A DNA stretch of 64,000 bases from Thiothrix sp. (GCF_028714775.1 NZ_JAQTLS010000002.1:124001-188000); one strand, 5' to 3'. Counted from the stretch's first letter, positions 10,335 through 19,403 are shown. Numbers and translations are program-made. Notes: a model not told the origin generated them from the letters alone.

Positions 10335-10637
10335 TTACTTGTCCTGCAAATGCCGTTCGCTATCCATGCTTTGGTGCAGGATGCGGATAACCTCCACGCA
10401 GGAGGACAGGCCAAGGCGGTAAAAGATCAGGTGCGAGCCAACCGGATGTCGCTTGTACCCAACGCGAATGTGCTCGATGGGCTGACCTGCCTGCGGATTT
10501 TCTGCCAGAAAGTCAAAAGCATCCAATAGCTTCTCGCCATACTGTTCTGCCTTCGCGAGTCCCCAAGTTGTAGCGCCATAACGCCAGATGCCTTTCAGGT
10601 CTTCCAATGCGAGCGGCGACAGGCTGTATTGCGCCAT
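10335..10637 (-). CDS. parE: ParE/RelE-family toxin
   Basis: A 100-residue toxin of the RelE/ParE superfamily. Typical features are LSPLALEDLKGIWRYGATTWG at the start, AENPQAGQPIEHIR in the middle, and the C-terminal strands GYKRHPVGSHLIFYR followed by VEVIRILHQSMD. ParE toxins inhibit DNA gyrase; I infer ParE rather than RelE from these motifs and from the ParD-type partner. It overlaps parD by one base and is followed by thiE after two bases. Confidence 0.9.
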   Translation of the reverse strand: MAQYSLSPLALEDLKGIWRYGATTWGLAKAEQYGEKLLDAFDFLAENPQAGQPIEHIRVGYKRHPVGSHLIFYRLGLSSCVEVIRILHQSMDSERHLQDK

Positions 10638-10885
10638 TATTTGCTCCCCAATTCTGCCCGCATTTCACGCTTAAACGCTTCACGGTCAAAGGCTTGGGGT
10701 CGCCCACTGTTTTCGCCTGCAATCAGGGCTTCCCGTAGCCGTTGTACCCGCAGTTCCTGTTCTTCCAGCAGCCGTAGTCCCGCACGGATTACTTCGCTGA
10801 CAGAATGGTAATGCCCGGTATTAACTAAGCGGTCAACGAAGGTTTCAAAGTGACCGCTGAGGGATATAGAGGTATTTCGAGACAT
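10637..10885 (-). CDS. parD: ParD-family antitoxin
   Basis: An 82-residue antitoxin. The N-terminal ribbon-helix-helix DNA-binding part (SISLSGHFETFVDRLV, then GHYHSVSEVIRAGLRLLEEQE) is followed by a charged tail that would bind and neutralise the toxin (AFDREAFKREMRAEL). It precedes parE with a TAATG junction, the normal antitoxin-first order. A palindrome overlapping its promoter is the probable autoregulatory operator. Confidence 0.92.
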   Translation of the reverse strand: MSRNTSISLSGHFETFVDRLVNTGHYHSVSEVIRAGLRLLEEQELRVQRLREALIAGENSGRPQAFDREAFKREMRAELGSK

Positions 10886-10916
10886 AACACAACTCTCAAG
10901 GCTGTCGATTTCCTTG

Positions 10917-10936
10917 ATTATACCAAAAATTGGTAT
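10917..10936 (-). promoter_or_regulatory. parDE promoter -10 and operator palindrome
   Basis: On the minus strand a consensus TATAAT (10917-10922) overlaps the palindrome ATACCAA-AAA-TTGGTAT (10920-10936), some 32 bases before the parD start. ParD-type ribbon-helix-helix proteins typically repress by binding such sites over their own promoter. I found no strong -35 hexamer at the right spacing. The operator role is inferred. Confidence 0.6.
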
Positions 10937-10962
10937 TTTGTCTGTGCAATTTGTATGCTCTC

Positions 10963-11748
10963 TTAGCTTACCTTCGTCCAGTAGAAGCGGTTCGGAATAA
11001 ACTGCCCGCGCCCGATTTGCCGCCCTGCCTGCAAGCTACCCCACGTATATGCCTGCGCTGTTCCCACCGCTTTCACCATATCCATGCCTTTAGCAAGGTT
11101 GGCAGCACAGGTGGAAGCCAGTGTGCAGCCGGAACCATGATACGTTTCCGGCAAGCGTTCCCAGAACCATGTGCGTAGGCGTTGGCCTTCGCCGTACAGG
11201 GCGTTTTCGACCCGTTCGCTTTCGGCGTGGGTTCCGGTCAGCAGGACGTAAGCGCAGCCCTGATCCAGCAGCGACTGGGCTTGCTCATCCAGCGTGTCGC
11301 CATGAGTCGCCAGCCGTGCAGCTTCCGGGACATTGGGGGTCAGCAGGGTGGTCAGGGGCAGCAGGTATTCGCGGATGGCTTCCACCAGAATATCGGTGGA
11401 AAGGCTTTTGCCGCCGCCTGCCGCGAGGATTGGGTCGAGGATGACCGGCACATCCGGCGCTTGCAGCAAGATGCGGTGGACAGCTTCCACCGCCGCTACG
11501 CTGCCGAGCAAGCCGATTTTGATGGCGGCAATCGATAAATCCGCCAGCAGGGCTTCGGCTTGTTGCTCAATCAGGTAATCGCTGACAGGTTCAACGCGCT
11601 GCACATTACAGGTGTCCTGCACGGTCATGCAGGTAATGACGGATGCCGGGTGGCAACCTTGGCTGATGATGGCTTCAATATCAGCCTGAATGCCTGCCCC
11701 GCCGCACGGGTCGTGCCCGGCGAGTGTCATGACCACTGGAATGCTCAC
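10963..11748 (-). CDS. thiD: Hydroxymethylpyrimidine/phosphomethylpyrimidine kinase
   Basis: Phosphorylates HMP and HMP phosphate for thiamine synthesis. I chose the GTG at 11748 (VSIPVVMTLAGHDPCGGAG) because GGAGG lies a few bases before it; an ATG at 11772 would overlap the preceding stop codon and lacks such a site. About 261 residues. Ribokinase-fold motifs are AGHDPCGGAGIQAD, IKIGLLGS, VILDPILAAGGG, TPNVPEAARL and YHGSGCTLAST (anion hole and catalytic Asp region). It follows pat by 14 bases and precedes parD. Confidence 0.94.
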   Translation of the reverse strand: MSIPVVMTLAGHDPCGGAGIQADIEAIISQGCHPASVITCMTVQDTCNVQRVEPVSDYLIEQQAEALLADLSIAAIKIGLLGSVAAVEAVHRILLQAPDVPVILDPILAAGGGKSLSTDILVEAIREYLLPLTTLLTPNVPEAARLATHGDTLDEQAQSLLDQGCAYVLLTGTHAESERVENALYGEGQRLRTWFWERLPETYHGSGCTLASTCAANLAKGMDMVKAVGTAQAYTWGSLQAGRQIGRGQFIPNRFYWTKVS

Positions 11749-11762
11749 GTTTTTACCTCCAT

Positions 11763-14474
11763 TTAGCAACAAATCTCCCCCAAGCGTTTGCGCACCACCA
11801 CGACACCTTCTTCGCTTTTCTCTTTTTCAAAGCCTAAGCGCTGCATCAGTTTTAACATGCCAGTGTTGTGCGCCAGCACTTCGCCATCCACGTAACGCAG
11901 GCCGCGTGCACGTGCCGTATCCATGAGGATTTGCATCAGTACCCCGCCCAAGCCCCGGTTTTGGAAGCTGTCGGCAATCACGAGGGCGAACTCGCAACTG
12001 GTTTTATCCGGGTTGATGGCGTAACGCGCCACGCCCATTTCGACTTCCTTGCCATCCTGCCGGGTCAGCGCGAGGAATGCAATTTCCCGGTCATAGTCAA
12101 TTTGTGTCAGGCGAACCAGCATGTCAGGGGTGAGTTCGCGTAAGGCTTGCATGAAGCGCATGTAACGCGACTCTTTCGACAGGTTGCGCACGAACTCCTG
12201 TTCCATTTCCGCATCTTCGGGGCGGATTGGGCGGATCACGATGTCAGTGCCGTCCGGCAATTGCATCCGCTTGACCAAATCGTTCGGGTAAGGGTGGATT
12301 GCCATGTGGTCGTAGCGGCGGGCGGTAACGGGCGGGTAACTGATGGTGAAACGCGCATCGACCGCCATCACGCCTTCGGCATCCGCCATCAGCGGGTTGA
12401 TGTCCATTTCCACGATTTCGGGCAGCTCACAGACCATTTCCGATACCCGTTGCAGGGCTTTCCACAGTGCCTCGAAATTAATCTTGGGCATATTGCGGAA
12501 TTCGCCGAGCAGCTTGGCGGCGCGGGTGCGGCACACGGTTTTCTTGATCATGTAATCATTCAGCGGCGGCAGGGCAACGGCGTGGTCACGGTGGATTTCC
12601 ACCGCTGTGCCGCCCATGCCGAAGCTGATGATGGGGCCGAATACCGGGTCACGTACTACACCAATCATCAATTCACGACCGGAATTGCTTTGGTACATGC
12701 GTTCGACGGTGATGCCTTCAATCCGCGCTTCCGGCAAGCTGCGGCGGGTGGCTTCCACCAATTCTTGGTAAATGCTGCGCACTGCGTGGGCGCTGGCAAT
12801 GTTCAGGCGTACCCCGTTCACGTCGGACTTGTGGGTCACGTCGGGGGAACTGATTTTCATCACCACCGGGAAACCCAGCGATTCTGCCGCAACCAACGCT
12901 TCCGCCGGGCTGCGGGTGAGGATTGTTGGCACGGCAGGAATGCGGAACGCCGACAAAATGGCGCGGGATTCCGTTGTGGAAAGGGTGCGGCGGCCTTCTG
13001 CCAGTACGCTTTCAAGGATCAGGCGTGCGCCTTGGATGTCCGGCTCGCGGGTTTGTTCCTGCACCGACGGCGGAACCTGCATCAGCATTTTCTGGTTATC
13101 GCGGTAATGCGTCAGGTAGGAAAACGCTTCCACGGCAGCTTCCGGGGTGCGGAAGTGTGGCACATTAGCTTCCGATAGGATGTCGCGCCCGGCGGCAACT
13201 TGCAGGTCGCCCATCCAGCACGCCAAGATTGGTTTGCAGATTTTGGCTGTTTTGGAATCTTTACAGGCCGTGCCGACAATTTTTGCCACGGCTACGGGGT
13301 CGGTCATGGCTTGCGGGGTCAGCATGACCAGTATGCCGTCGATGTTTTCGTCCTGCATACACACGCTCAGCGCGGCAGCGTAACGTTCCGGGGTGGCATC
13401 GCCGAGGATGTCGACCGGGTTGCCGTGCGACCACGTGAATGGCAGTACTTTGTTCAGGTCTGCCAAGGTTTTGGGGGAAAGGGTTGCCATGCGCAAGCCG
13501 GTTTCTATCGCGCGGTCAGTTGCCATGACACCCGGCCCGCCGCCATTGGTCATGATCAGCAGGCGGTTTTGCTGGGTGCGCAAGCCAGAGGAGAGGATTT
13601 GTGCGGCAGAAAACAGTTGGTTGATGGTGTCTACCCGGACTGCCCCGGCGCGTTCCAGTGCGGCATCGAAGGCTTCATTGCCGCCGACGATTGCCCCTGT
13701 ATGGGTGCTGGCAGCACGCGAGCCTTCTTCGTAACGCCCCGCTTTCAACACCACCACGGGTTTCATGCGTGAGGCAGTGCGCAGGCCGCTCATGAAACCG
13801 CGTGCATCGTGTACACCTTCGATGTACAGCAAAATGCTGTCGGTTTTGGGGTCAAGCGCGAGGAAATCCAGTACATCCCCAAAGTCCACGTCGGCTGCGT
13901 CACCCAGCGTCACCACGGTGGAAAAGCCGATCTGGCGGGCGGCGGCCCAATCGAGGATGGCGGTACACATGCCGCCGGATTGCGAGACCAGTGCCAGATT
14001 GCCGGGTGCGGCTTGGTTGCGGGTAAACGTGGCATTCAAACCTGCGGATGGGCGCATGATACCTAAGCAGTTAGGGCCGATGATGTGCATCCCATACTGG
14101 CGGGCGATTTCCACGGAGTCTTTCTGTAAGCGCTGTCCGCGTGTACCGGCTTCGGCGAAACCAGAGGAAAGGACGACTACGCCCTTAACACCGTTTTCAC
14201 CGCATTGCTGGAGAATCGCTGGTACGGTGGCGGCGGGTGTTGCCACAACCGCCAAATCAATGGATTTGTTCAATTCGGTCAGGTTAGGGAACGCAGTTTG
14301 CTCCTGCACCTTTTCGTATTTGGGGTTGATGGGGTACACTGATCCCTTGAACCCGGCATCCAACAGATTTTTGAAGACGAGGGTTCCTACGCCGTCTAGA
14401 CTGTTGCTTGCCCCGAATACTGCGACACTCTTGGGGGCGAAGAGTTGATTTAAATAGTGGTGGCCCATAGCCAA
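11763..14474 (-). CDS. Protein lysine acetyltransferase, PatZ/Pka type
   Basis: A 903-residue fusion. The N-terminal about 690 residues resemble ADP-forming acyl-CoA synthetase: CoA-binding VAVFGASNSLDGVG near 18, IGPNCLGIMRP near 135, ALVSQSGGMC near 163, the loop ASTHTGAIVGG near 256, and an ATP-grasp segment with FPVVMKISSPDVTHKSDVNG near 544. A GNAT acetyltransferase domain follows from about 735 (IRPIRPEDAEME, VIADSFQNRGLGGVLM). This matches E. coli PatZ and Salmonella Pat, which acetylate acetyl-CoA synthetase and other proteins. The synthetase part of these enzymes is usually catalytically dead. A deacetylase-like gene lies divergently 99 bases away. Confidence 0.92.
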   Translation of the reverse strand: MAMGHHYLNQLFAPKSVAVFGASNSLDGVGTLVFKNLLDAGFKGSVYPINPKYEKVQEQTAFPNLTELNKSIDLAVVATPAATVPAILQQCGENGVKGVVVLSSGFAEAGTRGQRLQKDSVEIARQYGMHIIGPNCLGIMRPSAGLNATFTRNQAAPGNLALVSQSGGMCTAILDWAAARQIGFSTVVTLGDAADVDFGDVLDFLALDPKTDSILLYIEGVHDARGFMSGLRTASRMKPVVVLKAGRYEEGSRAASTHTGAIVGGNEAFDAALERAGAVRVDTINQLFSAAQILSSGLRTQQNRLLIMTNGGGPGVMATDRAIETGLRMATLSPKTLADLNKVLPFTWSHGNPVDILGDATPERYAAALSVCMQDENIDGILVMLTPQAMTDPVAVAKIVGTACKDSKTAKICKPILACWMGDLQVAAGRDILSEANVPHFRTPEAAVEAFSYLTHYRDNQKMLMQVPPSVQEQTREPDIQGARLILESVLAEGRRTLSTTESRAILSAFRIPAVPTILTRSPAEALVAAESLGFPVVMKISSPDVTHKSDVNGVRLNIASAHAVRSIYQELVEATRRSLPEARIEGITVERMYQSNSGRELMIGVVRDPVFGPIISFGMGGTAVEIHRDHAVALPPLNDYMIKKTVCRTRAAKLLGEFRNMPKINFEALWKALQRVSEMVCELPEIVEMDINPLMADAEGVMAVDARFTISYPPVTARRYDHMAIHPYPNDLVKRMQLPDGTDIVIRPIRPEDAEMEQEFVRNLSKESRYMRFMQALRELTPDMLVRLTQIDYDREIAFLALTRQDGKEVEMGVARYAINPDKTSCEFALVIADSFQNRGLGGVLMQILMDTARARGLRYVDGEVLAHNTGMLKLMQRLGFEKEKSEEGVVVVRKRLGEICC

Positions 14475-14573
14475 AACCTCTAAGCTGAATAGATTGAGGA
14501 CAGCGATGATGAAAGCCTAAAAACATCATTGTTGCAATGCAGCATATCCTACTCCAATTTTAGTGAAAAGAAT

Positions 14574-15503
14574 ATGACAGTTGCCGTAATTACGCATTCC
14601 CATTGTAGTTTGCACGATAATGGGTCTATCCATCACCCCGAATGCGCCGAACGGTTGGGGGCGATTAATAACCGCATGATTATGTCGGGCGTCGACTGGA
14701 TTGCCCGCCATTACGATTCCCATCTTGCGGAACGTGAGCATCTGCTGCGCGTGCACGATGAGGAATACGTTGATCGTGTGTTCGCCACTGCCCCCAAGGA
14801 AGGTCATGTGATGCTGGACGGTGATACCGGCATGAATGAATATACCTTGGATGCGGCGTTGCACGCGGCAGGTGCTGCGGTCATGGCGGTCGATTTGGTG
14901 ATGGCGGGAACCCACAAGCACGCTTTTTGCGCGATCCGTCCGCCGGGTCATCATGCGGGGCGGCGGCAAGCGGCAGGTTTCTGCATTTTCAATAATGTCG
15001 CAGTTGGCGCAGCTTATGCGCTGGACGTGTATGGGCTGGAGCGAATTGCGATTATTGATTTCGATGTCCATCACGGTGACGGCACGGAAGAGATTTTCAA
15101 AGACGAACAACGGGTGCTGTTCTGCTCCTCTTTCCAACATCCATTTTATCCTTTCACGGGTGCGGATACGGATTTGCCCAACATCCGCAATTTGCCTTTG
15201 CCGTCTGGGACGGGTGGTGCAGTATGGCGGGAAGCGGTAGAAGCGAGTTGGTTGCCCGCTATGCGCGAATTCCAGCCACAATTGGTGATGATTTCCGCCG
15301 GGTTTGATTCGCACATGGAAGACGACATGGGTGGCTTTAACCTGCTGGAGCGTGACTATTTGTGGATTACCAAGGAATTGTGCCAGATAGCCAAAGAGTC
15401 GGCTGATGGGCGGGTGGTTTCTTGTCTGGAAGGGGGATATGAGCTATCCCCCTTAGGCCGTAGTGCCACGCTGCACATCAAGGAACTGGCGGAATTCCAC
15501 TAA
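14574..15503 (+). CDS. Class II histone-deacetylase-like amidohydrolase
   Basis: A 309-residue zinc-dependent deacetylase of the HDAC/AcuC/acetylpolyamine amidohydrolase superfamily. Motifs are HHPECAERLGAI near residue 21, RPPGHHAGRRQAAGFCIFNN near 124 (catalytic His pair), IIDFDVHHGDGTEE near 161 (Asp and His zinc ligands), ISAGFDSHMEDDMGG near 242 (second Asp) and LEGGYELSPLG near 285. ATG 14574 was chosen over an upstream in-frame codon because the family begins at MTVAVITH. Its divergence from the PatZ-type acetyltransferase suggests a reversible acetylation pair. Substrate unknown. Confidence 0.92.
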   Translation: MTVAVITHSHCSLHDNGSIHHPECAERLGAINNRMIMSGVDWIARHYDSHLAEREHLLRVHDEEYVDRVFATAPKEGHVMLDGDTGMNEYTLDAALHAAGAAVMAVDLVMAGTHKHAFCAIRPPGHHAGRRQAAGFCIFNNVAVGAAYALDVYGLERIAIIDFDVHHGDGTEEIFKDEQRVLFCSSFQHPFYPFTGADTDLPNIRNLPLPSGTGGAVWREAVEASWLPAMREFQPQLVMISAGFDSHMEDDMGGFNLLERDYLWITKELCQIAKESADGRVVSCLEGGYELSPLGRSATLHIKELAEFH

Positions 15504-15515
15504 CAGGTCAGTGCT

Positions 15516-17954
15516 TTAGTGCAGGCCAATGGTGAATGCGCCAGTTTTCCCCGCGTAATAGGTGGTCGCTTCCAACGTGTAAGTGCCTGCGGACAGGGTG
15601 CGCTTGATTTGGGAATCAGTCGTGCCATTGCTGTCATCGTTTGAAGCCAGCAGGCTACCACCGCTTTGCAGCAAATACAGGAATGCATCTTGTTGGCTGG
15701 ATTTGAGGTCAAGGGTAACGGTTGCCGCTTGTGTCAGCGTGAAGCTGTACTGGCGGGCGTAGTAGCCGCTGCCGCGTTGGTTGGCGGTGCAAGTGCTGGC
15801 CCATTGTCCGCTGAGTGTTTGCCCTAACGTCAATGGTGTGACCGCACAGGTCGGGTTGCTGCTGGTTGTTACGGGTGTGGCATTGACCGTGAATACGCCG
15901 TCCCGCCCCGCGTAATAGGTGGTGGCTTCCAATGTATACGTTCCCGCTGGCAAGCTACGGATAATCTGCGAATCGGTTGTGCCATTGCTGTCATCGTTTG
16001 ATGCCAACATACTGCCATCAGCCCCCGCACCTTGCAGCAAATACAGGAAAGCATCTTGCTGGCTGGATTTTAGGTCAAACTTGACGTTCGTCGCGCTCGG
16101 CAAGGTAAATGTGTAATAACGGGCGCGGAAGTTGCTGCCCCGATGGCTAGATGCACAACCTGCCGCCCATTGCCCGCTGAGATTCCCGCCCGCAGTAAGC
16201 GTGGTTGGGGTGCAAGCCGTGTCGGTGGTTTCCACCATCACATTGGTATAGCTGCTGTTGGTCAAGCCCACGTCGTTGGTTACGCTCAGGCGGAAAGCGA
16301 GGGTTTCCGGGGCTGCGGGGGCAACAAAAGTGGGGGTGGCGCTCGTCCGATCGCTTAAGGTTACGGGTGTCCCGGCAGTTTGTTCCCATAAATACTGGCT
16401 AATGCTCCCACCGAAACCGCCCGCTGTGGCGCTCCCATTTAATGTAACGCCTGCTCCCGGCCTGACAGATTGGTTTGCTCCGGCAAGTGCGGTCGGTGGA
16501 GTTTTTACTGACATTACCGCGCGGTAGGCATCCAATGCGCCCGCGCCGCATGATGTGGTGGTGCAGTCAGCGCCAGTGCCCGTGGCAAACGGGCGTGCGG
16601 CGGCTTTGAGTTTCCGTTCCAGCAGTGCAGGCAATTCCGTTGCCGGGATGCTTCCGTCGCTCAAGTGGCTATTGGCTGACAACATCAGTGCTAACACCCC
16701 GGAAACGTGCGGGGCTGCCATGCTGGTTCCCTGATAAACGCCGTAGGTGTATTGGCTGGTGGGGTTGGTAAGGCCAGTGTTGACGGTTGATAGGACATCA
16801 ACACCGGGGGCGGCAATATCTGCCAAACTTCCGGCATTGCTAAAGCTGGCTTTGCTGCCGTTTTTGGCTAACGCGGTGACGGCGATCACATTGGTGCAAT
16901 TGGCGGGGCGTTGGGTGCTAATGTCGGCACTGGCGTTTCCGGCGGCAACAACGACTGCTACGCCGTGTGCGGTGGCGGCATTGATGGCATCTTGGTAGGT
17001 AGTTCCGCAACTGCCGGTTCCGCCCAAGCTCAGGTTGATGATTTTTGCGGGGTTGGGGTTTATGACGCCATTAACGGCTTCACCTGACGACCAGCGGATG
17101 GCATCCGCAATATCCGATAAATAACCGCCGCATTTCCCCAATGCCCGTGCCATCAGTATTTTGGCATTCCAACTGACGCCCGTGACTCCGAAGGCATTAT
17201 TGCTGGCTGCGCCAATCGTGCCTGCGGTATGTGTGCCGTGCCAATAACTGTCACGTACTGAGCAACCTGTAAAAGCGGTGCTGGTAGCATCTTCTGTGCT
17301 GATCCAATCGCCGGGGTCGGAAGGGTTACTGTCGCGCCCGCCGCCATCGTTTCCGCGCGGGGTGGTGCTGACAAAATCATAGCCGGAACGGGCTGCTGTT
17401 CCGCCGACGAGGTTGGGCGTTAAATCAGGGTGGTCGACTACCCCGGTATCGACGACAGCGACGGTAATGTTACTGGTGTTGCTGATTTCGCCCCATGCGG
17501 CAGGCAGGTTGGCAGCGCCTGCATCCAATGTGGGGGGCGCATAGTGCCACTGACCGATGTATTGGGGGTCATTGGGTAAAACATCCCCGACAGGGAACAT
17601 CAACTGGTCGGGTTCAGCATATTCCACATCCGGGTCAGTGCGTAGCAGGGTGGCGTAATCCCGCGCTTCTTGTAGCGTCATTTTGCCGGGTAATTGCACA
17701 ATGTGGGCGTCGCCTCCCATGGCGCGTTTGTACTTTGCCCGAATGCCCAGCCCCACCGAAGCGATAGCGACCTGCACTTGGCTGGTTTCACTGATCATGA
17801 TTGAGCGATGGGTGGCTGCGGGGCGTAATTTAACAATGATCTGATCCGTTTCACCCGCTAGCTGTGCTTGTAATGGCGCTGGGGAATGGGGTGCAGCCCA
17901 GACACCAGCAGTCATCATGAAGATTATTGGGCTAAGCAATAAACGCGGGGACAT
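15516..17954 (-). CDS. Secreted subtilisin-like (S8) serine protease with PPC domains
   Basis: An 812-residue exported protease. Signal peptide is residues 1-20 (TAGVWAA). An inhibitor-like propeptide covers about 35-115. The peptidase S8 domain has Asp169 (VAVVDTGV), His239 (WHGTHTAG), the oxyanion Asn (AAGNASA) and Ser411 (GTSMAAPHVSG). A PKD/Ig-like segment follows (about 485-580), then two PPC domains (about 585-695 and 700-812) that share long identical strings such as SSQQDAFLYLLQ and SNDDSNGTTDSQI. PPC domains are normally trimmed after type II secretion. It probably degrades external protein. It is convergent with the deacetylase gene. Confidence 0.93.
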   Translation of the reverse strand: MSPRLLLSPIIFMMTAGVWAAPHSPAPLQAQLAGETDQIIVKLRPAATHRSIMISETSQVQVAIASVGLGIRAKYKRAMGGDAHIVQLPGKMTLQEARDYATLLRTDPDVEYAEPDQLMFPVGDVLPNDPQYIGQWHYAPPTLDAGAANLPAAWGEISNTSNITVAVVDTGVVDHPDLTPNLVGGTAARSGYDFVSTTPRGNDGGGRDSNPSDPGDWISTEDATSTAFTGCSVRDSYWHGTHTAGTIGAASNNAFGVTGVSWNAKILMARALGKCGGYLSDIADAIRWSSGEAVNGVINPNPAKIINLSLGGTGSCGTTYQDAINAATAHGVAVVVAAGNASADISTQRPANCTNVIAVTALAKNGSKASFSNAGSLADIAAPGVDVLSTVNTGLTNPTSQYTYGVYQGTSMAAPHVSGVLALMLSANSHLSDGSIPATELPALLERKLKAAARPFATGTGADCTTTSCGAGALDAYRAVMSVKTPPTALAGANQSVRPGAGVTLNGSATAGGFGGSISQYLWEQTAGTPVTLSDRTSATPTFVAPAAPETLAFRLSVTNDVGLTNSSYTNVMVETTDTACTPTTLTAGGNLSGQWAAGCASSHRGSNFRARYYTFTLPSATNVKFDLKSSQQDAFLYLLQGAGADGSMLASNDDSNGTTDSQIIRSLPAGTYTLEATTYYAGRDGVFTVNATPVTTSSNPTCAVTPLTLGQTLSGQWASTCTANQRGSGYYARQYSFTLTQAATVTLDLKSSQQDAFLYLLQSGGSLLASNDDSNGTTDSQIKRTLSAGTYTLEATTYYAGKTGAFTIGLH

Positions 17955-18158
17955 ATCCGTAACCTCGTCAAATTAAACTCGGCTAACTTGAAATATCTTA
18001 GTAATCAGCAAATTAAGATTATTTCGTGTAGCTTGTGAGCTTAAGCATAACGAGGCAGTAGTGATAAATACCGTGCACCACGGATAAGTGCCATTTATTT
18101 TCTGATCAGAGCATCTAGGGTATAAAAAAGGCGGATAAGCGGTAAGGTGGCTACGGGT

Positions 18159-18542
18159 TCAGCGGATCGCCACGTAAATGGTAAGTGCGACCAGCGAAAA
18201 CATGACGACCCACCAACCGAAGCTGACCTGACCGAACAGGGATTCCATCAAGGTGGGGGGCTTTTTGGGCGGGGCGGGCTTGGCAGTTAGGGCTGCCAGC
18301 AGTTCTTGGCGTACTTGTTGTTCCACATCAGCGAGCATACCGCCTTTGGTTCCGGCAATGTCGTTCAGCACTTTTTCCTTGATGCTGTTTTTGACACCGA
18401 TTTTTGTGCCCTCTTCCTTGCCTTTTTTTACACCATCTTCCCAACCTTCCTGATAACCGATGGATGCGCCGCGTTGCCAACCGAAGTGATACGCCAGCCA
18501 CGCAATGGCGGCAATAAAGACCCCGTACCAAAAGACATTCAT
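18159..18542 (-). CDS. Hypothetical membrane protein with charged central helix
   Basis: A 127-residue protein I do not recognise. A membrane segment lies at residues 3-20. It is followed by a glycine-repeat stretch (GWQRGASIGYQEGWEDGVKKGKEEGTKIG, about 22-50), then an amphipathic helix with DVEQQVRQELLAAL, a proline/lysine linker (PAPPKKPP), and a second membrane segment at about 107-126. The G-x-x-x-G periodicity resembles short surface or glycine-zipper repeats. It stands alone between the subtilase and the divergent polysaccharide-lyase-like gene. Confidence 0.7.
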   Translation of the reverse strand: MNVFWYGVFIAAIAWLAYHFGWQRGASIGYQEGWEDGVKKGKEEGTKIGVKNSIKEKVLNDIAGTKGGMLADVEQQVRQELLAALTAKPAPPKKPPTLMESLFGQVSFGWWVVMFSLVALTIYVAIR

Positions 18543-18602
18543 TGAACTTTTTCCTTACAAATGCGTTCCTATACTCAATAAAAACCACGTTGGGCTATTC
18601 AA

Positions 18603-19403
18603 ATGTATCACTATTTTACCGTATTGGTAGGCGTACTGCTAACCTGCATAGCGCCGCCTGCCTTGTCTGATAGCAGTATAGGGGCGTCGTTTAACCAGTG
18701 CCCGCAGCAAAATTACACAGGTGCTTTGTTTCGTCACGATTGGCCGACGCTGGTTTGGGATGGAACCCGTAACCGCGCCCGCGTGATGGCGGAAGGCAAC
18801 CGTCCGGCAGAGCATTTCCTGCGGGTCAAATACCCAGCCAAAGGCGTGGGGCCGGTGCAAAGTGGTGGGCAAGCGCTGGTGCGCCTCGCTCCGGCGGAAG
18901 AATACTACCTTAGCTACCGGGTGCGGTTTCAGGAGGGCTTTGATTTCCGGCGTGGCGGTAAGTTGCCGGGGCTTGCCAGTGGTGATGGTAAATATTCCAA
19001 TGGGCTGCATCCCGTTAACGGCGATGGCTGGACGGCACGCATGATGTGGCTGGAAGAGGGGCGCTTGATTCCTTACATCTATTACGTGGGGATGCCGAAA
19101 GAAAGTCGCTGGGGTGATAGCTGGCCGACCAATACCAGCCTGAAACCCAGTGTATGGTACACCCTGACTCAGCGCATCCGCCTCAATAGCCCCGGCAAGA
19201 GCAATGGTATTTACACCATTTGGGTAAACGGCAAGCAAGTGACCCACCGTACTGACATGCTCTGGCGCTACGGTAACAAGGGACTGATTGATTCGTTTAT
19301 TTTTAGCACATTCCACGGCGGCAATACCGCAGATTGGGCACCGCGTTGGGATTGTTTCGCGGATTTTGATGATTTCCGCATTTCTCGTCAGCCGCCGCAG
19401 TAG
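18603..19403 (+). CDS. PL14-like polysaccharide lyase domain protein
   Basis: A 266-residue exported protein with signal peptide residues 1-22 (ending APPALS). The rest is one beta-jelly-roll-like domain resembling polysaccharide lyase family 14 (alginate/glucuronan lyases). Visible pieces are YLSYRVRFQEGFDFRRGGKLPGL near residue 100, WTARMMWLEEG near 145, YTLTQRIRLNSPG near 187, GIYTIWVNGK near 203, and the C-terminal FSTFHGGNTADWAPRWDCFADFDDF. It may trim an acidic polysaccharide, perhaps the organism's own sheath or a biofilm polymer; that is inference. No export or synthesis genes for polysaccharide are adjacent. Confidence 0.7.
   Translation: MYHYFTVLVGVLLTCIAPPALSDSSIGASFNQCPQQNYTGALFRHDWPTLVWDGTRNRARVMAEGNRPAEHFLRVKYPAKGVGPVQSGGQALVRLAPAEEYYLSYRVRFQEGFDFRRGGKLPGLASGDGKYSNGLHPVNGDGWTARMMWLEEGRLIPYIYYVGMPKESRWGDSWPTNTSLKPSVWYTLTQRIRLNSPGKSNGIYTIWVNGKQVTHRTDMLWRYGNKGLIDSFIFSTFHGGNTADWAPRWDCFADFDDFRISRQPPQ

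Noticed and set aside
9600..11800. TPP riboswitch near thiE/thiD
   Set aside because: I looked for the conserved CTGAGA and ACCTGA blocks upstream of both genes and saw none.
12147..13178. 343-codon open frame antisense to the acetyltransferase gene
   Set aside because: His/Val-rich shadow translation of a GC-biased real gene, no ribosome-binding site or family signature.
15516..16215. Repeated DNA that could suggest a CRISPR-like array
   Set aside because: Only two long units, both coding for PPC domains in frame.
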